Notes: generated by a model from the letters alone, not told the origin. A stretch of 64,000 bases of DNA from Kosakonia pseudosacchari (GCF_900184035.1 NZ_FXWP01000009.1:310001-374000); one strand, 5' to 3'; counted from the stretch's first letter, positions 1-9,297 are shown. Translations and numbers: made by a program.

Positions 1-342
1 CGCGTGATGATTGCCAACAATCCGTTTTATGTTGCAACCACGGCAAATGACCAGCCGGTTGCCACGGGTTTTCTCGATGTAACACATGCCAGCGTGGAGG
101 CCATTTTCACCTTGCCGATGTGGGAAGGAAAGGGGCTGGCGACGCAGATAATTGATGCCATTAAACAGGAAGCGGCAAAACGCGGTATGCGGCGGATCAC
201 GCTGGCATCCACACCTAACGCCTGTACGTTTTATCAAAAACAGGGGTTTGTCATATTGCGGGAAAGTGTTTATCCCTCTGCGCTGGCGCGCGCGGATTTA
301 CGCTGTATTGAAATGGAATATAATTTCGCCGTTGATAAATAA
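1..342 (+). CDS. GNAT family N-acetyltransferase, C-terminal part (cut by window start)
   Basis: The reading frame is open from base 1, so the true start lies outside the window and only about the last 113 residues are seen. The stretch WEGKGLATQIIDAIKQEA matches the acetyl-CoA pyrophosphate-binding motif A of GNAT enzymes, followed by a beta strand (RITLAST) and a FYQKQGF segment typical of the C-terminal GNAT fold. It probably transfers acetyl from acetyl-CoA to an amine, but the substrate cannot be told. No downstream gene overlaps it. Confidence 0.75.
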   Translation, partial: RVMIANNPFYVATTANDQPVATGFLDVTHASVEAIFTLPMWEGKGLATQIIDAIKQEAAKRGMRRITLASTPNACTFYQKQGFVILRESVYPSALARADLRCIEMEYNFAVDK

Positions 343-496
343 AGAGCGCTTATTCACCGCATGGATTAATGAGAAGAAAATTCCTATTAAAATAAACAGG
401 TTAGTTAACATTTCGTCATAAAACATCCTCCTATAATAATAACGCTGCGCTATCGCGTGGCTTTATTTTATTCTTCAACACAGAAAGGAACTTTTT

Positions 497-670
497 ATGA
501 AAATCCGTGCCTTACTTTCCATTTTATTATTTGGTTTATCAATGAATGTCTTTGCCGCCAGCCAGACTGAGTGTGAAGTGAATGGCGAAATAGACTGGAA
601 CTGCATGTGCCAGATCCTGTGCCAGATAGGCGAGGGCGGCTCAGCCTGTAATTGCGATGGCGTGCCATAA
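497..670 (+). CDS. Small secreted cysteine-rich peptide, 57 aa
   Basis: ATG at 497 follows an AAGGA ribosome site (485-489). The first 21 or so residues are a clear Sec signal peptide (MKIRALLSILLFGLSMNVFA, cleavage after AFAA or FA). The mature part, about 36 residues, holds six cysteines (ECE, NCMCQ, LCQ, ACNC) and is acidic, with Gly-Gly and Asp-Gly turns. Six cysteines in a short exported peptide suggest three disulfides or metal binding in the periplasm or outside. I do not recognise the family. An imperfect hairpin (AGGGG ... CCCCT, about 682-709) lies just after the stop. Confidence 0.65.
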   Translation: MKIRALLSILLFGLSMNVFAASQTECEVNGEIDWNCMCQILCQIGEGGSACNCDGVP

Positions 671-818
671 GCCGACGTCGCCAGGGGGATGTTAATTTTA
701 ATATCCCCTGTCTCTCACGCCGATTCCTCTGAAACCTATTCCCGCGCCAAATAGATTCACCCCTTTAATCGCTTCACATGTTACGCTTCACGCCTGAGGC
801 CAAACCGGGAGAGCTGTG

Positions 819-1370
819 ATGTCAGCGATTAAAACGCTTGCCACAACCGAAGTGTACCGCAATAAGTGGATGCGTCTGCGTGAAGACAAAATCCTGCGGG
901 CAGATGGTAACGAAGGTATTTACTCCGTTGTCGAGAAAGCCGATTTTGTCGTGGTTATCGCCCGGGAAGGCGACAGCCTGTATGTCGTCGAGCAGTTTCG
1001 CTATCCGCTGGGTAAGCACACCATTGAGTTGCCGCAAGGGGCATGGGAATGCGCGCCGCAGGCGGATCCACTGCGTGTGGCGGCCGGTGAACTGCGTGAG
1101 GAAACCGGGCTGGTGGCGGGCAAAATACGCCATGTGGGGTATCAAAAACTGGCACAAGGCTACTCCAGCCAGGGTTACCATATCTTCCTCGCTGAAGAGT
1201 TGGTACATCAGCAACAGGAACTCGACCCTGAAGAGTTTGGTCTGACGACGCGCAAAATTACCCTGCGCGAATTCGAAACGTTGATATGTGAAGGAAAGAT
1301 CAGCGATGCGACCTCAGTCACCGCCTATTTGCTGGCAAAGCTCAAAGGTATGCTGGATATGCTGGAATAG
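819..1370 (+). CDS. Nudix hydrolase (ADP-ribose pyrophosphatase-like)
   Basis: 183 residues. A Nudix box is visible near residues 85-112: the core ELREETGL supplies the metal-binding glutamates, preceded by ELPQGAWE. The arginine usual before the E is a glycine here (AAGELREETG), a variant common in this branch. N-terminal strands (VVVIAREGDSLYVVEQFRYPLGKHTIELP) resemble ADP-sugar pyrophosphatases such as NudF/NudE, so a nucleoside diphosphate sugar is a likely substrate. ATG 819 is preferred over GTG 816 because GGAG at 808-811 lies 7 nt upstream of it. Confidence 0.85.
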   Translation: MSAIKTLATTEVYRNKWMRLREDKILRADGNEGIYSVVEKADFVVVIAREGDSLYVVEQFRYPLGKHTIELPQGAWECAPQADPLRVAAGELREETGLVAGKIRHVGYQKLAQGYSSQGYHIFLAEELVHQQQELDPEEFGLTTRKITLREFETLICEGKISDATSVTAYLLAKLKGMLDMLE

Positions 1371-1439
1371 CACTGGTATTTTATTTTGCCTCTCATCAGA
1401 GCCATATGCGCCGAATCTCTGGATTAACGCGAGATAAAC

Positions 1440-2045
1440 ATGAACAACGCCGCACAACATATTCTTGCGATCTATCAACGCCACGCTCAAACCTTTGCTG
1501 AGCAGCGCTCGCAGACGCTCGTTGAACAACGCTGGCTGGAAAAATTCGCCAGCCTGCTTCCTGATGCCGGCAACATTGTTGATGTCGGGTGCGGAAACGG
1601 GCAGCCGATTGCGGGCTGGTTTATCCGTCAGGGGTTTCAACTCACCGGTGTTGATGGTGCAAGCGCAATGCTGGATCGCGCGCGCCAGCAGTTTCCCGCT
1701 CAGCGCTGGATCCAGCAGGATATGCGCAAGCTGTCGCTCGGCGAAACCTTCGATGGGCTTCTTGCCTGGGACAGCTTTTTTCACCTGACGCATGAGGATC
1801 AACGCAGTATGTTCTATCGCTTTGCCGAACATAGCCATGCGGGTAGCGCGTTAATGTTCACCAGCGGAACCGATCACGGGATCGCGATGGGGCAGTTCGC
1901 CGGTGAACCGTTGTTTCATGCCAGCCTCGCCCCCGACGAGTATCGCGCGTTATTAGCAACTCACGGTTTCACGGTTATCGATATGGTTCAGGAAGACCCA
2001 CACTGTGCCGGGCATACCGTATGGCTAGCGCAACGCGTTCGCTAA
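1440..2045 (+). CDS. Class I SAM-dependent methyltransferase
   Basis: 201 residues. Motif I (IVDVGCGNGQPIAGWF, about 46-61) is the S-adenosylmethionine-binding glycine loop; the acidic end of strand 2 (LTGVDGASAML) and a motif IV-like strand (FDGLLAWDSFFHL) follow. The fold and length fit small-molecule methyltransferases of the Methyltransf_11/25 type. The substrate is unknown. It ends four bases into the convergent MFS gene (2042-2045), so the two transcripts meet tail to tail. Confidence 0.8.
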   Translation: MNNAAQHILAIYQRHAQTFAEQRSQTLVEQRWLEKFASLLPDAGNIVDVGCGNGQPIAGWFIRQGFQLTGVDGASAMLDRARQQFPAQRWIQQDMRKLSLGETFDGLLAWDSFFHLTHEDQRSMFYRFAEHSHAGSALMFTSGTDHGIAMGQFAGEPLFHASLAPDEYRALLATHGFTVIDMVQEDPHCAGHTVWLAQRVR

Positions 2046-3451
2046 AGCGGCGGTGAAGATATTTGCCGGATGCGGCTCAGGCTAAAGAGGATCGCGAGCA
2101 GCGTCGCTCCAGCGGCCAGCCCTAAACCAAGCCGGACAGCATAAGCCTCCTGCTCTACATTGCCGGAAGGGGCATAGAGCGAAAGTATCCCGCCAAGCAG
2201 CGCGGCGCCAAGACACTGGCCGAACGTGCGCATAATAGCCAGCACGCCGGACGCGTAACCACTGTGCTCCCTTGAAGCATTCGCCATCATCTCTTTGTTG
2301 TTCGGGCTCTGGAAACAACCGAAGCCAATACCGCAGATCAGGCTGCGCAGGCTTATATCCCACACCGGCGGATCATGCGGTAATCGCGCCAGCAACATTA
2401 ATCCCACGGCGAAAAGAGACAAACCGATAGTGGCAATCAACGACGGTGCGTAGCGGTCAGCAAGCCGCCCGGCATGGGGCGCAACCAGCATGATACCAAC
2501 AGGCCAGGCGGTAAACAGCAGCGCCGACGTCAGCGCGCTGTAACCATATACGCTCTGAAACAGAAACGGCAGCGCGACAAATGTCATCCCCTGGCTGATA
2601 AACGAGGCCAGCGATGTCAGTGCCGCCAGCGAAAAGCGCGGCGAGGCAAAAAGCGTCAGCGGCATCAGTGGCTGCAATGCCTGGCGCTGGCGAAAAACAA
2701 ACAATACCCCGGCAGCAAGCCCAACAAGACCATAACTCAGCGCGGTTAGCCCTGATCCGGAACGGGAAATGGCGCTTGATGCCATTACCATCGCGCCCAG
2801 CATGAGCGCCGAAAGCAGCGCCCCCGGCGTATCAAATGGCCCGCGCAGCGCAGTGGTTGCAGCAGGGATCACCCGTAAAGTGAAGAGCAGGGCAAGGATA
2901 CCCAGCGGAAGGTTAATGGCGAATAACCATTGCCAGCTTAGCGTTGCCAGCAGCGTTCCGCCCAGTAGCGGTGCGATAGCGGTACTGGAGGCGATTAACA
3001 GCGCGTTCATTCCAAGGATGCGCCCCAGTAACCGATTCGGAAAGACAGAACGCAAAATCGCCGGGGCAATGCTGAGTGTTGCCGCCCCGCCAATTCCCTG
3101 CAGGATACGCATCGCAACCAGCGTCTCCAGCGATTGCGCCAGCGCACAGCCCAGTGACGTCAGCGTAAAGAGACCCAGCCCGGCAGCGAATAACCGGCGA
3201 AAACCAACATGCGCTGCTAACGCGGCGAAGATTGCCAGCGTCATGGCGGCGGAGAGCAGATATCCATTTGCCACCCAAACCGCTTGTGCGGCGGTGACAT
3301 CTAATGCCTGCGCAATTTGCGGCAAGGCGATATTCACCATCGAGCCATCAAACACCGCCATTGTGCTGGTTGTCATCACCGCAACCATAGCCAACAGCCG
3401 CTCGCGCCCAGGCAATCCTTCATCACCGGGTTTGTCCAAAAAAAGTGTCAT
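2042..3451 (-). CDS. MFS drug-efflux transporter (DHA2/EmrB-QacA type)
   Basis: 469 residues with about 14 hydrophobic segments, the usual topology of the DHA2 proton antiporters. Visible signatures are DGSMVNIALPQIAQAL at the first membrane segment (family motif D1) and RILQGIGGAATLSIAPAILR (motif B region). It probably exports a hydrophobic compound across the inner membrane. ATG 3451 is chosen over the upstream TTG because AGAGG (about 3458-3462) sits at good spacing. It is divergent from the LysR gene at 3582, which is the likely regulator. Confidence 0.85.
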   Translation of the reverse strand: MTLFLDKPGDEGLPGRERLLAMVAVMTTSTMAVFDGSMVNIALPQIAQALDVTAAQAVWVANGYLLSAAMTLAIFAALAAHVGFRRLFAAGLGLFTLTSLGCALAQSLETLVAMRILQGIGGAATLSIAPAILRSVFPNRLLGRILGMNALLIASSTAIAPLLGGTLLATLSWQWLFAINLPLGILALLFTLRVIPAATTALRGPFDTPGALLSALMLGAMVMASSAISRSGSGLTALSYGLVGLAAGVLFVFRQRQALQPLMPLTLFASPRFSLAALTSLASFISQGMTFVALPFLFQSVYGYSALTSALLFTAWPVGIMLVAPHAGRLADRYAPSLIATIGLSLFAVGLMLLARLPHDPPVWDISLRSLICGIGFGCFQSPNNKEMMANASREHSGYASGVLAIMRTFGQCLGAALLGGILSLYAPSGNVEQEAYAVRLGLGLAAGATLLAILFSLSRIRQISSPPL

Positions 3452-3581
3452 AAACAACCTCTGCTGATTTTGTGCTTGCGGTAACTATAATTTCGCGGGA
3501 TATATGGCGGAAGGCGCAGCATTTGCATTAATACGTTGCAGCAAACGCCATATCTGATCCTTATGTTACGGATGCCAACCG

Positions 3582-4505
3582 ATGAGTGAACCCGATCTGA
3601 ATTTGTTAATTGCTCTGGATGTGCTGATCGCCGAACGCAGTGTGGCAGCGGCAGCGCGGCGGCTTGGTCTGAGCGCCTCGGCGATGAGTCGAACACTTAG
3701 TCGTTTGCGGGAAACCACCGGCGACCCGCTATTAGTGCGCGCCGGGCGAAATATGGTGCTGACGCCTTATGCAGAAACGCTTTTGGCACGCACGCAGAAC
3801 GCCGTTTTCGAGGCGCGGGCGTTGCTGCGACCCGCGCAGCCCGAGCTCAATATTGCCTCGCTGGAGCAGATATTTACCCTGCGTGCCAACGATGGTTTTG
3901 TTGAAGGATTCGGCCCAATGCTGATTGCAGAAATGGCGGCTGTCGCGCCAGGCGTGATGCTACGGTTTATGCCAAAGCCGGAGAAAAGCGCCAGTGCCTT
4001 GCGGGAAGGACGAGTTGATCTGGAAATTGGCGTGCTGAGCGAGATGGGACCAGAAATCCGCGTACAGGCGTTGTTCAGAGACCGCTTTGTGGGCGTCGTC
4101 AGAGATACGCATCCGCTGGCGCAACGTAATGAAGTGACGGTCAATGAGTATGTCGCCTGGAAGCATGTCGTGGCGTCGCGTCGTGGGTTAACAAGTGGTC
4201 CGGTTGATGAAGGGCTGACAGAGCAGGGCGTGAGCAGGAAAATTGCCGCCGTGGTGCCAGGTTTCCCTGCGGCGTTAGCCGTGGCGCGGGCGTCCGATCT
4301 TATCGCGCTTATCCCGGCTTCTTTTCTTCTTAATCCTGCGGCCAGGCAGGGAGTGGCAATGTTCGAATTGCCGGTAAAAACGCGCACCATTACCGTTTCT
4401 CAACTTTGGCATCCGCGTTCAGAAGTCGATCCCGCGCATCGCTGGCTGCGTCAGTTTATGCTGGGAGTGTGTCGGCGTTTAGTGCCGGATGAGAAGGGGA
4501 AGTGA
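3582..4505 (+). CDS. LysR-family transcriptional regulator
   Basis: 307 residues. The N-terminal 65 residues form the LysR winged helix-turn-helix (SVAAAARRLGLSASAMSRTL as the recognition part), followed by a substrate-binding co-inducer domain (about 90-295). It is divergent from the MFS pump across a 130-bp gap, the classic layout in which a LysR protein controls the neighbour and itself in response to a ligand. The inducer is unknown. Confidence 0.85.
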   Translation: MSEPDLNLLIALDVLIAERSVAAAARRLGLSASAMSRTLSRLRETTGDPLLVRAGRNMVLTPYAETLLARTQNAVFEARALLRPAQPELNIASLEQIFTLRANDGFVEGFGPMLIAEMAAVAPGVMLRFMPKPEKSASALREGRVDLEIGVLSEMGPEIRVQALFRDRFVGVVRDTHPLAQRNEVTVNEYVAWKHVVASRRGLTSGPVDEGLTEQGVSRKIAAVVPGFPAALAVARASDLIALIPASFLLNPAARQGVAMFELPVKTRTITVSQLWHPRSEVDPAHRWLRQFMLGVCRRLVPDEKGK

Positions 4506-4529
4506 AAGCCTTTCCCCAGGAAGATATTC

Positions 4530-5051
4530 TTAGCGTTTGAGCATTTGCGCTTGCCGCGCCTCTATTTTTAACTGTTTTCGCCAGACTCGGTTATGTAAGG
4601 ACAGCGCAATTGACCGATAAAACAACGAGGAATTTATCCATTTAACATTCAGTAAAAAGAAGATTAACCCGAGGACTGATGTTATCTGCGGCGTGTAATT
4701 ATCCGCCGCGCCAAATAATAGTGAGAAAAAAGAGGAGACAAAATACAAAATAGCTCCTGCGCCCGTCAGTCCAATGATAAGCAAGTGCGCTTTAAATCCC
4801 GCAAGTGAGCCACGTGCGGTAAGTAACATGGTGGCCATAATCAGCACACAATAAACAGCCGCCGCAAAGAAAACGCCGATAAGCACTTTATATTCAGGTA
4901 TGGATAACCAGTTAAAAATAATCATCCACAGAGAAACTTGCGGCATGGCGTAGCAGAAAATAGCGAGTATCATACTGATACCTAAAGGAATACCGGTCAT
5001 ATGCATTCCGACAGGTACGCCGAAGCGGCTTTTTAGCCGATCCTTAATCAA
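4530..5051 (-). CDS. Predicted membrane protein with four transmembrane segments (possible 3' half of a split gene)
   Basis: Four hydrophobic segments (for example ISMILAIFCYAMPQVSLW and HLLIIGLTGAGAILYFVSSF) are followed by a basic C-terminal tail ending AQMLKR. The only available start is a TTG at 5051 with no good ribosome site. The frame stays open and protein-like for 31 further codons upstream (reading NDPQQLELIKDRLKSRF into the body) until the TGA at 5142-5144. That TGA is the stop of the upstream gene in the same frame, so the two may be one interrupted gene. Family not recognised. Confidence 0.5.
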   Translation of the reverse strand: MIKDRLKSRFGVPVGMHMTGIPLGISMILAIFCYAMPQVSLWMIIFNWLSIPEYKVLIGVFFAAAVYCVLIMATMLLTARGSLAGFKAHLLIIGLTGAGAILYFVSSFFSLLFGAADNYTPQITSVLGLIFFLLNVKWINSSLFYRSIALSLHNRVWRKQLKIEARQAQMLKR

Positions 5052-5141
5052 CTCAAGCTGTTGTGGATCATTAGTGGCTATTTTTTTGCGATAACGCGAC
5101 TGAGCGCGAGACTTCTTGTTATATATTTCATCATTGCCGGG

Positions 5142-6107
5142 TCAATTACTTCCTGTAAATGAAAAAGACTGAATTAAACCACAAATATATTTACCGGATT
5201 GCGTTATATTCTGTGGGTTTCGAATGGTGCCAGAAATCGCACTGCCGATAAATGCAGAAGAGTTTGTAACGGCATTCATCAACTCGCGTTGCAAAACTAA
5301 TTGCAATGCCTCAGAAGGATAACGCTTAGGATAAACGCCTGCTTTCATTGCCGCTTTAATACCCGAATTAGAAATACCGGGGTTTCGGATACGAATAATT
5401 TCCTCCGTCAATCGAGTCCGGTCAGCGCGGCTCATTTTCTGCAGCAAAGAAAGAAGGCTCTCTGATGTTGAACGATTTAGTAGCCGGTAGGTTAATACCG
5501 CGCTTTTTAAGCCTGCAGCAGCCCCGGCAAGTGAAATGATATCCAATGCAGTGTTGGTTGCCGTGTACCACTCCTGGGAATCCAGCCAGCCGACATAATC
5601 ATCATGATTCATTGCGATTAAAGAGAGCCGCCCAAGTCCATTAGCGCACTGTAGCCCAGTCGCAACACCGCCGGCAATAATCACCGCGGCAACAGCCATG
5701 GAGGAACCGGCGGTAAGGGGAATTGCCATACCCGCGCCAGCAGCCAGCACAACGGTAAGGATCGCTGCGCCGCAAGAAATTGCCGTCGAACCAATTTCAG
5801 TGGCTAACGAGGGAGACTGGATCGTATTAGTTGTTGCCTGAACCGGATTATTGGACGACGCGTTGACTTTTGTCACCACGACATGGCTTACCGAACTTTC
5901 GTTCGGTGTCGCAATCCGCCTGGAGGGTCTGACTAACCACTGGCGCGAACCGTCTGAATAAATTATCCCAACCTGGCTGAAACTTCGGCTACAGTCCAGT
6001 TGATTAGCGAGTGCTGTGAAGTCAATATCACTTCCGGAGGCAAGGCCAAGACTGCGAGCTAAACCGTAATCGGGGAGGTCGTTTGAGAGCTGTCCAGGGA
6101 ATGTCAT
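5142..6107 (-). CDS. Hypothetical protein with glycine/alanine-rich hydrophobic core, possibly truncated by TGA
   Basis: 321 residues, start ATG 6107 with GGAAAG upstream. The N-terminus is soluble (LPDYGLARSLGLASGSDIDF). A glycine/alanine-rich hydrophobic pair lies at about 105-160 (AAILTVVLAAGAGMAIPL, AVAAVIIAGGVATGLQCANG), then a helical region with LLSLLQKMSRADRTRLTEEI. Such hydrophobic hairpins occur in exported effectors and colicin-like proteins, but nothing here proves that. It ends at TGA 5142, in frame with the membrane-protein frame below it. Function unknown. Confidence 0.6.
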   Translation of the reverse strand: MTFPGQLSNDLPDYGLARSLGLASGSDIDFTALANQLDCSRSFSQVGIIYSDGSRQWLVRPSRRIATPNESSVSHVVVTKVNASSNNPVQATTNTIQSPSLATEIGSTAISCGAAILTVVLAAGAGMAIPLTAGSSMAVAAVIIAGGVATGLQCANGLGRLSLIAMNHDDYVGWLDSQEWYTATNTALDIISLAGAAAGLKSAVLTYRLLNRSTSESLLSLLQKMSRADRTRLTEEIIRIRNPGISNSGIKAAMKAGVYPKRYPSEALQLVLQRELMNAVTNSSAFIGSAISGTIRNPQNITQSGKYICGLIQSFSFTGSN

Positions 6108-6257
6108 TCAATCTTTCCATGTACGAATGTTCTTATGTCGTTGATATCTTAAGAGTAAAGGGCTCAACTTTGTAAGCAATTAAGAATAATCTGAATAAAA
6201 TTTGTGCATAGTGATGCATTTAAAAATGTGTGATGCAAACAAGCCGGAAGGAAGACA

Positions 6258-6641
6258 ATGAACAAAGAAGATGAGTTACTGGCGATGTTGGTGACATATG
6301 AACAGCAGCTTCATCATCCTGAAATTCGCTGCCAGCCCGAAATTGTCGAGAGACTTTTACATCATGATTTTTTTGAGATTGGGCGATCCGGCAGACGATA
6401 CAGCAGAGAACAAGTCATTACTGCGCTGGCAAATGAGCCCACTGAAACGATCGCGTCAGATGATTTTGCATTGTCGATGCACAACAACGGTTATGCGCTG
6501 CTGACATATCGAAGTTTTATCCTCGACGAACACGGCCAGATGATAAAGCAAACATTGCGGTCATCATTGTGGGAGGCGTCAAGAACAACGCCAGGTCGAT
6601 GGCGGATGCGTTTTCATCAGGGAACCCCCATGGCGGAATGA
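6258..6641 (+). CDS. NTF2-like (DUF4440/SnoaL-type) protein
   Basis: 127 residues. The N-terminal helix (EDELLAMLVTYEQQLHHPEI), the FFEIGRSGRRYSREQVITAL segment and the closing strand WRMRFHQGTPM match the cone-shaped NTF2-like fold of DUF4440 proteins, which bind small ligands or act as isomerase-like enzymes. The start is supported by GGAAGGAAG at about 6247-6255. It is the last ordinary gene before dif; its specific role is not known. Confidence 0.75.
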   Translation: MNKEDELLAMLVTYEQQLHHPEIRCQPEIVERLLHHDFFEIGRSGRRYSREQVITALANEPTETIASDDFALSMHNNGYALLTYRSFILDEHGQMIKQTLRSSLWEASRTTPGRWRMRFHQGTPMAE

Positions 6642-6947
6642 TGGTGTAACGGCTGTGAGCATTAAGGCAGCGGAGATAAATGACCACGGCAATCATGATG
6701 TCAAATCGCTGGATTCTATCCAATATCATGTTGGTGCGCATAATGTATATTATGTTAAATCACCTACTGTGGTAAATAAGTTCATATGACACTCCCACTA
6801 ACTGATAAATCAATACGTTAGGATTTCTGATCTCCCTCTCGTTTCTTGCATTAGGTACAGAGTACATTCTCTTCATATCCATGATAATTTTGAGGTAAAT
6901 ATTGTGTATTCACTAAAGCAGTTGGTTATCTCAGGCCGTAAAAGGCG
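6642..6947. other. Gene-free terminus region containing dif
   Basis: This 306-bp stretch has no credible coding frame on either strand. Its main content is the dif site at 6733-6760, after which GC content drops and the island begins. A short AT-rich stretch (about 6840-6910) before the SEC-C gene may hold that gene's promoter. Confidence 0.6.
6733..6760 (+). other. dif: Chromosome dimer resolution site dif (XerC/XerD)
   Basis: All 28 bases match the E. coli K-12 dif site as I know it: XerC arm GGTGCGCATAA, 6-bp centre TGTATA, XerD arm TTATGTTAAAT. XerC and XerD recombine here, under FtsK control, to resolve chromosome dimers at the division septum. This places the window in the terminus macrodomain. 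The start of a low-GC, IS-rich block immediately to its right suggests that foreign DNA entered at or beside dif. Confidence 0.95.
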
Positions 6948-7871
6948 ATGGATCCTTTTTCCGAGCTTAAAGACGGTGTTTCTGAGCAAATTGCACAATG
7001 GCTGGAAGCGATGGGAGCTTTGCTTACAGAACATGAGTTTGGTTACCGGGAACGCACGGCCTACACCATGAAACGGATGCTTTTCTTATCCGAAAAGGGA
7101 GACCTTAGTGAAGTGCAAACGCTGGCTGAAGATGCCCGCCCCAGCCTTCCGGATGAGGAGCATGCGCGTATTTTTGACTATAACCATGCTATCGCGCTCT
7201 GGAGACTGAAAAGATACAAACAAGCAGAAACACTGTGTCTGAGCGTAGTGAATCGCTACTACGCGTTATTTGATATTACCCCACAGGATGTCATGGGTAA
7301 AAACTCGGATGTGCTGTGGGCAATCATCAACCAGCCTGAAAATGTTCACGAGCACATCAAACATCTGGCCGATGCCCTAGAGTTGCTCGCCAGAATTAAT
7401 GATGCGCAGGGAAAGGTGTCACCGTTTCTGCGCATTCACGCGATGAAATTTTATAACATGACCGCAGCCCCCGAATCTCTGGTCCGGGTAGGACAGGATC
7501 TAGCTGATGAGTTTGTCGCAATAAAGGACTATGTCGGTGCCAGAGAGGTGATGGAGCAATACGTCCTGCCAGTCGTCAATGAAGCCGGTCTAGTACAGCG
7601 ACTGGTTCAGGTCCGAAGCCAGTACGCCGTTATACTGGCACTTGCAGGCGAACATGAGCAGGCAGAAGCGGAGATGTGTCGGCTAGCCCCCTTTTTTGAA
7701 GGGTTAACAGGTGAGCAGCGACTAGAGGTTGAAAATCAGTCGAACTACATCGCGCAGCTTGCTTACAAGGCGGCTAAATCCGAAGTAACGCGATTGTTCG
7801 GGGCGGTAGGCAGAAATGAACCTTGTCCCTGCGGGTCGGGAGTAAAGTATAAAAAATGTCATGGAGCCTGA
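6948..7871 (+). CDS. SEC-C metal-binding-motif protein
   Basis: 307 residues. The C-terminus carries a SEC-C zinc motif ([20 protein letters not shown]), as in SecA and many uncharacterised proteins. The rest is helical with TPR-like character ([43 protein letters not shown]). It is the first gene of the island right of dif. A stop codon lies just upstream in frame, so ATG 6948 is the first possible start, although the ribosome site (AAAGG) is close. SEC-C proteins recur in defence islands, but its role is unknown. Confidence 0.75.
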   Translation: MDPFSELKDGVSEQIAQWLEAMGALLTEHEFGYRERTAYTMKRMLFLSEKGDLSEVQTLAEDARPSLPDEEHARIFDYNHAIALWRLKRYKQAETLCLSVVNRYYALFDITPQDVMGKNSDVLWAIINQPENVHEHIKHLADALELLARINDAQGKVSPFLRIHAMKFYNMTAAPESLVRVGQDLADEFVAIKDYVGAREVMEQYVLPVVNEAGLVQRLVQVRSQYAVILALAGEHEQAEAEMCRLAPFFEGLTGEQRLEVENQSNYIAQLAYKAAKSEVTRLFGAVGRNEPCPCGSGVKYKKCHGA

Positions 7872-8154
7872 GTGCTGGCTTCGCTATGTTGGACGCGGCC
7901 GGGGGCTAAGTTCACGGGAGCCATATCAGGATGCTGTCCACATCGTGCAACCGAGCGCTTTTTATTGGTATTGCCGTTGACTCTCTTAAAGCACATCGTC
8001 GTGCGTGGGGCAGTATATGGCCTGCGAAAGTAGGCCAAATTCACCCAAGAGGGAGAAAATACGCGAGTGCGCACTAAAACACGCTATCGTAGCGCTGACC
8101 TTTAGTTGCAACGTCAAAAATGAACAACTCCCAGGCAGGGTTACTGGCTTCGGC

Positions 8155-9297
8155 TCAACGCATATGGTTAAAAACCCACCAGGAAAATTGTCTCTCTACT
8201 TCCATTCTTAGTTCTGGGTCAGTTTTCATCGATGCTGTATCAGGCATACCATCCGGACAAAAATCAGCAAGCTGACTTTGAATAAACTTTAGCTTTTCTT
8301 CTTTTTCCCCTGCGTTCTCAAACACCATGAATGGCAGCTCGATAATCGGCGGTTTGGTCTGGGTGGTTAACGGCATGGTTATGCCTGAATTACGGCCAGG
8401 CAGTGAGTGTAATTCTCTGATATGACTCAACAGATTGTAGGGTAAGGTGTTTTTTACGAAGTAAAAAACGTCTGCATAATAATCAGTTACGAATCCATCC
8501 CTTTTTCCTGGATAAGCCAGCGTATCCATCTCTGGAAAGGGAAACTGTAAACCCTCATTTCTGTAATGTACGATTGGCACTCGTTCAAGTACAAGCCCAC
8601 GGTATTTGAGGATGTATTCATAGTGACAAGGTTGCTCAATGCTAATCGTTGACCACCAGTGTTGTCCTCCTATATCTTTTTCTGTGTAGCCAATATGAAT
8701 GGCATAATCCGGGTCCAACCGATAATAGGCCTCGCTGATACCGTCATATTCCCAATTGTCGTAATCCAGAAGCAGTCTGACTATGCGGTCAGCGGGTGCC
8801 AGGTCCAGGTTAAAGCGCTCTCTCCACATTGCCATGACATCTCCAGGGCTGGCACAGCTAGTTACGGGCGTATTGGCATCTTGTTGCCGGGTGTAAACGA
8901 CACCGGCTCTGACAGTTTTTCCCTCTTTTATATAGTCCTGGGTCAGATAGTAGGGTTTCATTCTGACGTTACGAATTTGTAGAATAGCCAGCACCTTATG
9001 CTGGAGTGTGATGTGGTGCAGCTGAATATCCGGACAATGGTGCTCTGCAAAACTGACTTTTCTTAACAGATCGATTAAATTTGCCTGGTTAAGTTGCTTA
9101 CCATCTTCCGGCACGCCGGTAATCACCCCTTCATCATTCACGCCAAAAATCAGATACCGGTCACCGTCATGCAGGACGTTTGCCATGCAGAGGATATCGT
9201 GAACAAGGGCTGCATTGTTTTGGTGGTAGGTTTGTTTAAAGTCCCACCATGGCCCTTCCTTTCCACTGGCAATCAGTTTTTCGATGGTTTCGTTCAT
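8155..9297 (-). CDS. AlbA_2 (Schlafen-type) domain protein
   Basis: 380 residues. The N-terminal about 150 residues match the divergent AAA-4/Schlafen AlbA_2 domain: the opening GPWWDFKQTYHQN carries the acidic-aromatic start, and RYLIFGVNDEGVITGVPEDG is its hallmark. The C-terminal half is unique, with no clear family. AlbA_2 proteins bind nucleic acid or act as nucleases or regulators, and are common in phage-defence loci. It is on the same strand as the large STAND NTPase, 135 bp downstream of it, so the two may form one defence unit. Confidence 0.75.
   Translation of the reverse strand: MNETIEKLIASGKEGPWWDFKQTYHQNNAALVHDILCMANVLHDGDRYLIFGVNDEGVITGVPEDGKQLNQANLIDLLRKVSFAEHHCPDIQLHHITLQHKVLAILQIRNVRMKPYYLTQDYIKEGKTVRAGVVYTRQQDANTPVTSCASPGDVMAMWRERFNLDLAPADRIVRLLLDYDNWEYDGISEAYYRLDPDYAIHIGYTEKDIGGQHWWSTISIEQPCHYEYILKYRGLVLERVPIVHYRNEGLQFPFPEMDTLAYPGKRDGFVTDYYADVFYFVKNTLPYNLLSHIRELHSLPGRNSGITMPLTTQTKPPIIELPFMVFENAGEKEEKLKFIQSQLADFCPDGMPDTASMKTDPELRMEVERQFSWWVFNHMR

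Noticed and set aside
2769..3467. Long plus-strand frame opposite the MFS gene
   Set aside because: Its composition (serine/alanine/arginine mixture) is the mirror of the transporter; it is a shadow frame.
8005..8211. 68-codon plus-strand frame beyond the SEC-C gene
   Set aside because: It overlaps the 3' end of the AlbA_2 gene, has no ribosome site and shows no protein-like features.
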